NCBI GenBank assembly: GCA_009823395.1
Contig: CM020509.1
Coordinates: forward strand, 21,551,501-21,615,500
Direction of reading: 5' to 3'
Length of the DNA: 64,000 nucleotides
DNA from: Thamnaconus septentrionalis
Taxonomy: Eukaryota; Chordata; Actinopteri; Tetraodontiformes; Monacanthidae
This document shows positions 21,201 through 30,800 of this stretch, one piece after another. The notes beneath the pieces are model-generated. The model had not been told where the DNA came from. It saw only the letters and a list, made by a program, of their open reading frames with translations, and made no database searches. How positions within the stretch are numbered: position 1 is the first letter of the stretch; each line of letters opens with the position of its first letter. The translations under genes were made by a program, and so were the position numbers.

Positions 21201-24200
21201 TTTTGGGGAATTGGGAGGAGCCCGTGCAGTGCTATGGCCTTAACGGGCCTTCAAATGCCTGCTTCGAAGGATGCAGACCCTGAATTGAGACACAGCCAAG
21301 TGACATGGTCACTTGGGGTTTCTGTCACATTAATCAGATCCATTGATCCATCCTTGTCTGACTCTGTCCAAAGTATTGCTAATTTAGAAAAGTTAGAATC
21401 AAATGTGACGGAACCAGTCTGAACTTTTTAAGATGAACTTAACCCTTGAGGCGCCATGGTCTCAAAATTGCGACAAGCGTCATTGCTGAATTAAACAGGC
21501 CATAGCGGCAAATATGGTACTTAAAGTAGTTACTACATTACACCAGGAGATGGCAGACACCTGTGGCTTCATTCTGAGCAGTATTTGTAGGGGTTTTATA
21601 TTCAGATTTCGGAGTATAAATAGAGAGAAAGCCCGCCTCAGTCGAGGTGACGAGGAAGTGGTTGTAGTGGGAGCGGAGAGAGAGAAAGACAGCGAATTTT
21701 GCCGAGAATACATTGCCGAGAGGTTTGTTCGTTGACGAAGTACTACATCAAGTAATGTCTGACTCAGATAACGAAGAAGAATATTCGCACTCTGACGATG
21801 ATGTTCAGTCGTCCCTTGAGAGCGAGTCTGCCGGTGCGTCTTTAGTTACGCAGCGGCAGCGAGTCGATGCGCCACGACAGTCACCAAGCAGCACATGCCT
21901 CGCCTCAGCGTGGCCGGGGTTTAGTGGGAGTAATCGGCGAATGAGGATAAGGGGGCGTGGTGGGGGAAGCAGGAGTGCTCAAAACACCGCTAATGGTGAC
22001 GGAGGGCACAGTGAGTTACAGTTATAGTGATCAACGTGGTAAAAGCTGTGGGAGGAAACGCCCAGCCAGTGCTGGTGGAGGCAGCAGGGATGTTCGCGGT
22101 CACCCTGTAAATTACAGAGATGATGGCTGGGTCGGTTTGAGATATGTGGAAAATTATCAAAAGTGGATAAAACATTTTGATGAGCCTGTGGGGTACACAC
22201 AGATCCCTGACATCTGACATAATACAAAAACAAACAAACAAAAAGTTTGGGTTTACTGAAGAATTTTCTCAATTACAGTATGGCTTTATCTCTAACCAAT
22301 TTCAAGTCACAGCCATTTAAAATCTTGATATCGAAATTGAATATTTTCTTGAAAAAATTATGGCGCTTAAATATTCCTGTTTTCAACACAGACAGAGAGC
22401 AGAGCCTCCAGTGTCCAGCGGTCTGTCTGTGAGGAGTGACCGGTCCATAGGTCAACCTCTGAACTTCAGTAAAGACTCAGGAGCTGCCAGTCACACCAAG
22501 ACTGCTCACAGTAAGACTGTCCAACTGCACCTCCTTCACATCTCACTTCATCATGTCAGGTCCTCCAGTGAGAAGATCCACTGGAGGACATTTAGCGCAA
22601 ACAGTCAGACAATCATACAGGGGCAACAGCAACTTCACCACATCAGCTGAAATATGGAGTTTGGATGCTTTCAGCTTCAAGTCGTGGACAGAAAATGAAG
22701 CTCACACTGTCGCACGTTTTCTTCTCCAACCTTTTCTCTGCTCCAGATGTTAATGGTCTGCAGGAGCTTCTACAGCAGCATAAGATCAGTCTGGAGAGGA
22801 GATGTGAACGTGTGACTGAAGGAACCAATGAAGCAGGAAGTCAAACCCTCCTCAAAAGCATCTACACTGAGCTCTACATCACTGAGGGATTGAGTGAAGA
22901 GGTCAACAGACACCATGAGGTCGGTCAACTGGAGACCAAGAAAACCAAGGAGAGCCTCCATGACCGTCCAATCAGGTGCAGCCAGATCTTTGAAGCCTCA
23001 CCTGAGCAACATGGACTCAGAGTCAGAGTGGTGCTGACCAACGGCGTCGCTGGGGTTGGAAAAACCTTCTCAGTGCAGAAGTTCACTCTGGACTGGGTCC
23101 AGGGCCATGAGAACCAGGACCTTCATCTGGTTCTTCCTCTCTCATTCAGGGAGCTCAACTTGGTCAAAGGACAGCGCTACAGTCTTCTAAAGCTGCTCCA
23201 TGTTTTCCATCCAATGTTAGAGAAGCTCACAGCAGAGCAGCTGCATGTCTGCAAACTTCTCTTCATCTTGGACGGCCTGGATGAAAGCAGACTGGCTCTG
23301 GACTTTGAGAAGAAGAAGGTGGTGACTGACGTCACTCAGAAGAAGTCAGTCAGTGTCCTGCTAACAAACCTGATCAGAGGAGATCTGCTACCCTCAGCTC
23401 TGCTGTGGATAACCTCCAGACCTGCAGCAGCCAATCGGATCCCTCCATCATGTGTGGACAGGCTGACAGAAGTACGAGGCTTCACCGATGACCAGAAGGA
23501 GGAGTATTTCAGGAGGAGGTTCAGAGATAGAAAAGATGTGTCCAGCAGGATCATCTCCCACATCAAGGCCTCCAGGAGACTCCACATCATGTGTCAGATC
23601 CCGGTCTTCTGCTGGATCACTGCCACAGTTCTGGAGAGCATGTTGAGCTCAGAGCAGAGAGGAGAGCTGCCAAAGACCCTGACTGACATGTACTCACACT
23701 TCCTGCTGGTCCAGACCAAGAGGAAGCAGCACAAGTATGGAGGAGGTCCACAGGAGCTGACAGAGGCTGACAGGGAGCTTCTTCTGAAGCTGGGCCAGCT
23801 GGCATTTGAACATCTGGAGAGTGGAAACATCATGTTCTACAGTGAAGACCTGGAGAAGTGTGGTCTCAGTGTGACTGAAGCCTCTGTGTACTCAGGAGTT
23901 TGTACAGAGATCTTCAGAAGAGAGAGTGTGATCTTCCACAAAACCATCTACTGCTTCATTCATCTGAGCATCCAGGAGTTTCTGGCTGCAGTCTACAGCT
24001 TCCAGTGTCACACCACCAACAAGAAAACAACAGGAGATGATCAATCTGGTGAATCCCTGGATGAGTTCCTGAGGAGGATGATGGAGAAATCCCTGAAGAG
24101 TCCAAATGGTCACCTGGACTTTTTTGTTCGCTTTCTTTATGGACTCAGTCTGGAATCCAACCAGAGACTCTTAGGAGGCCTGCTGGGTCTCACTGACAAC

Positions 24201-24843
24201 CATCCAGGAACCTCACAGAAGGTCATCAATAACCTGAAGGAGATTAAGACTGGTGATGTTTCTCCTGACAGAAGCATCAACATGTTCCACTGTCTGCTGG
24301 AGGTGAAGGATCAGTCAGTGCATCAGGAGGTCCAAGAGTTCCTGCAGTCAGAGAACAGATCAAAGAAGGAACTCTCAGCCATCCAGTGTTCAGCTCTGGC
24401 CTACGTGCTGCAGATGTCAGAGGAGGTTTTGGAGGAGTTGAACCTGATGAAGTACAAGACAACCTGGGAGGGAAGATTGAGACTGATTCCAGCCGTGAGG
24501 AACTGCAGGAAGGCTGTGATACGTTCAAGGTACGTAAACACTGTGGGCCAGATCCACAAAGCGATTGCGTGGCTGTTGCGCCAGAAAATCCGTGTAAATG
24601 GCCCCAAAAACTGTGATTCCGATCTACAGAGGGGACGCAAACGTGAAAATGGGCGGAAAATGCGCGGAGGCACAGGTAGCGGCAGGGCTGCGCTAGACTC
24701 ATTTGAATGTATTTAAATGAGTCATTACGCGCAAAAGGACACCCTCCCTTCTATGCAAATATGCCTCATTCAAACAGCGGCAGATCCAGAAAGAGCTGCG
24801 CTCGTGTCTGCACGCCCGCGCGCCCTTCTTTGAGGATCTACCC

Positions 24844-24881
<38 letters not shown>

Positions 24882-27800
24882 TCTTGGTGTTAGCTACCCT
24901 GCTATATCAGCAGCTCCTCCAGTCACACGGTCAGCAGGTCCACTTGTGGCTTCAGGTCTCCAAGAAAACAATGAGGGAAACACTGAGTGCGTTCACATGG
25001 CACTAGAGAAATTCGAATTATTGCCTTAGTCCGATTATGATCGGAGTTTGAGAACTCCGATTGGAATCGGAGAACTCCGATTGAGACACCCAGGTAATGC
25101 GATTGGAATTAAATTTTCTCTGCCATGTATTAGTCGGAGTATTACTGGACAATGTGTGTGCGCATGCGTCACGCCCCAACGACCTATCTCTCCTCCCTCT
25201 CGCAACTCATGACCCCAGAACTATATAGTATACATAGTATTTAGAGCTCAGAAAAGTGGAAAAGCATCATTGGTGCCCTTTAATGTGGACAAAGACCACA
25301 TTCTGTTCACACGCACGTGAGGAATGCGATGCAAAGTATCAAAACCACCTCCCTGAGGCACAATCCGCACCAGGGCTGTTTCCACCTGGTCACTTCAAGT
25401 GGTCTTTGGTGATCGGATCACAAAAACCACTTGAAGTGACAATGTGGGAACAAGGCCTCTGTCTGTATGCTGGCATTAGCATAACAGTGATATGATCACA
25501 AAATCCAATGTCGGGGAGGGGGATGGCTTTGTATGCTCCTTTGCGAGAAGTGTAGACCAGGTCCAAAACGTTGTCCCCCCTTGTTGGAAAATCAACATGC
25601 TGGTGGAATTTTGGAAGGACAGTCTTGAGGTCAGCATGATTAAAATCTCCAGTGAGGATGGTAAAGCCATCTGGGTTTGCTGTCTGTTGATCACTGATGG
25701 CCTGGTACAGTTCATTGAGTGCAGCATTCCTAGCACTGTTGTTGTTGGTGGGAGGGATGTAAACTGCAACTAGCAAAATGGCAGTAAACTGCCCGGCACT
25801 TTATGATCATGAACTGTGCCAGTGGTGAAAAGTGTTTGCATACCACTGCAGTGTCCCAGCACCACGCTCGGCCTGGGCGAAATGGCAATTTTTTTTTATC
25901 ACGATATGTTTTCTTATATTGCTCAATGTCGATAATTATCACAATATGAATTTTTTTAAAAATCAATAATAGTTTTAATATTAGTATTCTCCTTGGACCG
26001 CAAAGAAGGATTATTTTTATATTTTTATTGTTAGAATGTATGACAATACAAAACATTCAACAACAACCCGACAGAACCAAGACGTTTGTATTATTTTTTA
26101 CATCTTAGATGTACTGAAATAAAATAACTTAAATGTTGAGGATTATGTGCCTTGTTTTTAACATCTTTCAAACATTTTAGAGGTAGTGTACTGAACTGAT
26201 TAAATAAAATAAAAACAAAAAAAAAAAAGAGGTACAGACAGACAGTACAATATTGCACGTCACTGCTCTGGTTATGTTTCTGTACCGCATCGATTTTTTT
26301 CTTGTACGGGGTGGCTGCGTTAAAGGCTGACTGTGTTGTTGTTTGACGACCAACTGTTCGCTTAGCACTGTCGCTAGCTAGGCTACTGCTACTGCTAGCG
26401 GGAGTATCATGCAGCACACTCCCCCTGAGCCCAGCAGTGCGTTGTTTTTAGCGTTACCGGCGGGGAGGCTAGCATGAAAACGTAAACTCTGGCTTTCATA
26501 CCATTCTTTATTGTGGTACTTCTTGAGATGTTGAAAGAGGTTCGTGGTGTTTCCCGTTTTGCTTGGGACTGTTCTCCGACATAATTTGTACTTAGCGTTA
26601 GCCTGTACTTTGTCGGACCTGAGGTAGCCAAACCAATTCCAAATCACCGAACTGGTATTGCCTTTCTTCGCCACTATTTCATCCTGCTGGACGTTTTCAG
26701 ATTCCTCCTCACCCTCGGTGTCAGGGGTACAGTTCTCAGGCACATTTTGGACAGTTTCTTCACTTCCCTCGACTTCTGATTGCTCCTCGCTGCTCATTTC
26801 TACATGTTCCTATAACTAGCTTTAGCGGACGGCTGTGTGTGTCTCCCATCTGAGTTGTTGTGAGCGAGAGGAGGCGGGTGGAGGGAAGGAAGCACGCCGT
26901 TGTTTCTCTGCTGGGATTGGCTGTTCATTGAGCACGCGCTTGTTTCTCTCCTGTGGGATTGGTTGGGTTATCAAAATAACAGCTCGTGCATTTATCATCG
27001 TTATTGTGGAGTTTTTAATCGTGAATATTATCGGAATCATTTTATCGCCCAGGCCTACACCATGCACCACAGATGTAAACACATGCTCCACCACCGCGGG
27101 ACTTCCCTCCATTTACGTGATGATGATGATGATGATGATGATGATCACTTTCACAGTCTTCAGAATCTCACATGTCCACCACAACTTCTCTCTCTGCTCT
27201 CCTTCATCCAGTTCTCTCTCAGAGCTTCACTGTGCAGTGGTGTCTTCAGCTCTGCAGTCCAGCCCCTCCCACCTCACACTGCTGGATCTGAGTCACACCA
27301 CCCTGGAGGATCCTGGAGTGAAGCTGCTCTGTGCGGGACTGCAGAGTCCAAACTGCAGACTGAAAGTTCTCAGGTCAGTTCCTGCTTTCTACTGGTGGAC
27401 AGTGTGTGTCAGCAGATGACAACTGGTGTGTAACGCTGCTCAGTGTGAAGACTTTGAAGCAGATATTAAAGACTCATCTAGACAAAGTGGATGTTGTTGA
27501 TATTTTCATGTCAACAATTTGCAGCCAGAAAAGACTTTGGATGGTGGAAGAAAGTGTGGAAAATGTCTCCAGTCACTTTGGAGCTCAATGGAAGTTGTTG
27601 ATTGGTGATGAAGGTCACATGACTGAGCAGAAGATCCTGTGAAGAAATATTAGAGGCAGATTAATAGTGCAGCAGTATTTCTTCATCTTGTCCTTTGAAT
27701 GTGTTTGACTTGTAACTAGGGCTGTCAGCGCTAACGCATTACTGGCAATTAGTTAAATACAATCCATAACGCATTCATTTTTTTAATAGTATTTCGCACT

Positions 27801-30800
27801 TCATACCGTAAGACCAGGTTCATACCTGGTGCCCATGAAGCGCCTCAGAACGGAGCTGCTTCCTTTCAGCGCCCTTGTTAACCGATGGTGTCATTCAGAC
27901 CAGACTGGAAGCGGCGCGACTCCTCCTTCTCCTCCTCCTCGAGCGATCCGCGTCAAGCTGGACAGGAAGTCACTCAAAGAAACACAAGAAATCCTTTATC
28001 CAGTTTTCAAAATAAATGCAATTCTCAAAATAAAATACCACAATTGACAAATGCGATCGTATTCATGTACATTTTATTTATCAGTATCTAAACACAGTGT
28101 GAGATAGATGAAAACAATCAAACGCACATGAAAGGGAGCAACAGAGTGGGCTGGCTACGGGGCGGGGGTGGGGTTTTGGGTGTCTAAACACATACAAACA
28201 GGGAAAGAGCGAGAGAGAGGCAGAGAGGAGTTGTTGTCAAGTGAAGATGGACAATGTGAAATTGATCTTGAAGAAAAAAATTAGCTCTGAATGGGAATAA
28301 AAAACAACTGAGCAGTAGCGCTTGTCGACCTTCGGGGAGAAATGTGCGTCTGGTGTGAACAGGGGTGCTGCTGCTCGCGCATAATTTTCATGGGCGAGGC
28401 ACTTCCACGTCCAGTGTGAACCCAGTGTAAGACTCGTAGTCGGCCTCTCTGGCCAATTTCTATGAAGAAATACTTTACATTATGGGGATAAGACTGCCTT
28501 GAAATGCTAAATAACAGAATTTTACACATGCAATTCAAACCGCAATAAATCGCAGTTAACTATGAAGATTCTGCGATTAATCTGGATTAAAAAAAAAATA
28601 ATCATTTGACAGCCCTAATTTCTTCTTTATTCAGGTTGAAGAACTGCAGGTTGTCAGAGATCAACTGTTCTTCGCTGCTCTCAGCTCTGAAGTCCAACCC
28701 CTCCCACCTCAGAGAGCTGGACCTGAGTTGGAACCCACTGCAGGATTTAAGAGTGGCGCTGCTGAATGATTTACTGGAGAGTCCAGAATGTAAACTGGAA
28801 AATCTGGGGTCAGTACTGGTTTGTAACCAGTGGATGATGTTTTCAACACCAAACACAGTTCATCATACATTGAATAAACACTGCACCGAAGGTTTATTCA
28901 AATCAAAATCACATCTAGAAATCTGAACACTTCAAGTTTGAAGAAAAAAGAAGGAAAAACTCTATCATTATAAACTCCATCATTTCTTCTTTATTCAGGT
29001 TGGGTGACTGCAGTTTGCCAGAGCTCAGCTGTTATTTGCTGCTCTCATTTGTGAAGTCCAACCCCTCCCGCTTCAGAGTGCTGGACCTGAGTAAGAACCA
29101 GCTGCAGGATTCATCAGTGAAGGAGCTGAGTGGTTTTCTGCAGAGTCCAGACTGTGAACTGGAGGCTCTGAGGTCAGTACTGGTTTGAAACCAGTGGATG
29201 ATGGTTTCAGCACCAAACGCAGTTCATCACACATTGAATAAACATTGAACTGAAGGTTTATTCAAATCAAAATCACATCTAGAAATATGAAAACTGAAAG
29301 GTTGAAGTAAAAAAAAAAAAAGAGAAAGGAAAAACTCTCCATCATTTCTTCTTTATTCAGGTTGGAGGACTGCAGGTTGTCAGAGGTCAGCTGTGATTGG
29401 CTGCTCTCAGCTCTGAAGTCCAACCCCTCCCACCTCGCACTCCTGGACCTGAGTCAGAACCAGCTGCAGGATTCATCAATGAAGGAGCTGAGTGGTTTTC
29501 TGGAGAGTCCAGACTGTAAACTGGAGACTCTGAGGTCAGTTCACCCTCTTCACTCTACAACTTCTATCACTCTTGTTCTTGTTGTCATGATTTTCACTTC
29601 ACTGCTGTTGGAAATTTATGGAAAGTCAATTTGCAGACACTTGTTTGTGTTTGGGTGACACAGTGGTGCAGTGGTTAGCGCTGCCGCCTCACAGCAAGAA
29701 GGTCCTGCGTTCGATTCGCTGCCTTTCTGTGTGGAGGTTGCATGTTCTCCCTTTGTCTGCTGGGTTCTCTCCAGGTTCTCCGAGTTCCTCCCACAATCCA
29801 AAAATTGAACACTCTAAATTGTCCATAGGTGTGCATGTGAGTGTGAATGGTTGTTTGTCTCTATGTGGCCCTGCGATGAATTGGCGACTTTTCCAGGGTG
29901 TACCCTGCCTTCACCCAGTGACAGCTGGGAGAGGCTCCACCCCCACACCCTGAGCTCAGGAAGACGCGGGTATGGAAAATGGATGGATGGATGTTTGTGT
30001 TTGAAATGTATGAAATTGCGTTTAAAGGTACAGTGTGTAAAATCCTGCCATCTAGTGGTCAGATTTCAGATTGCTTGTGTTGCAGATTCTGAAGTTGATG
30101 TTTTAGTTTGATTTTCAGAGTGATGACACCCTGGAAATACTCTCCATCATTATAAACTCTCCATCATTTATTCTTTATTCAGGTTGAGCAGCTGCAGTTT
30201 GTCAGAGCTCAGCTGTGATTGGCTGTTCTCAGCTCTGAAGTCCAACCCCTCCCACCTCAGAGACTTGAACCTGAATAGGAACCAGCTGAAGGATTCATCA
30301 GTGAAGGAGCTGAGTGGTTTTCTGCAGAGTCCAGACTGTAAACTGGAGACTCTGAGGTCAGTACTGGTTTGGAACCAGTGGATGATGGTTTCAGCACCAA
30401 ACACAGTTCGTCACACATGTTGAATAAACACTGGACTCAAGTAAGAAGAAAAAAAAGGTCATCAGTTGTCATGTGACCAAACATCATTTTGACACATTCG
30501 TTTTGGACTGAAGATTTAATTTTCTTCAGTTGCAGATTCTGAAGTCGACATTTCACTTTGATTTTCAGAGTGATGACACACTGGAAAAACTCTCCATCAT
30601 TATAAACTCTCCATCATTTCTTCTCTATTCAGGTTGAGGGACTGCAGTTTGTCAGAGCTCAGCTGTGATTGGCTGCTCTCAGCTCTGAAGTCCAACCCCT
30701 CCCACCTCAGAGAGCTGGACCTGGGTGGGAACCAGCTGGACTATTCAGCAGTGAAGCCACTGATGGATCTTGTCCACAGCAGAGACCATCAACTGGAGAG

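Larger units (their letters stand above)
12404..21438 (+). repeat. Tandem array: 105-nt NLR exon plus MITE-bearing intron, ten units of ~0.9 kb
   Basis: Exon copies: 12404-12508, 13314-13417 (104 nt), 14219-14323, 15129-15233, 16037-16141, 16938-17042, 17848-17952, 18758-18862, 19647-19751 and 20556-20660. An eleventh, longer relative is at 22392-22510. Spacing is 889-910 bp. Each 105-nt exon starts with one codon base and ends with two, so any number of copies preserves frame. The encoded unit begins [13 protein letters not shown] and contains [12 protein letters not shown]. Acceptors are aacacag or aacaaag, donors gtaag. Similar short N-terminal repeats are known in fish NLR-C proteins; their function is unknown to me. 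Copies differ by only a few bases, implying recent amplification or continuing exchange. Confidence 0.93.

Noticed and set aside
12849..21300. Repeated 60-110 codon open frames on both strands in the array (e.g. MRHSTARRL... and MYPSNWLKV...)
   Set aside because: They lie entirely inside the MITE copies, occur on both strands of the same palindromic sequence and have no splice or start context; they are repeated only because the element is repeated.
12404..21438. Regular repeats resembling a CRISPR-like or satellite array
   Set aside because: The unit is 0.9 kb with an exon and a transposon, the host is a vertebrate, and intervening sequence is itself repeated; not CRISPR and not centromeric satellite.
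24530..24716. Extension of the gene A NACHT frame past 24529 (to a stop at 24714-24716)
   Set aside because: The sequence after 24545 is the Harbinger-like MITE, and gene B shows a canonical donor at the same place; read-through is fortuitous.
29654..29740. Possible tRNA gene (A-box and B-box present)
   Set aside because: The boxes belong to the head of a SINE with target duplication and tail; no cloverleaf with paired acceptor stem is formed.
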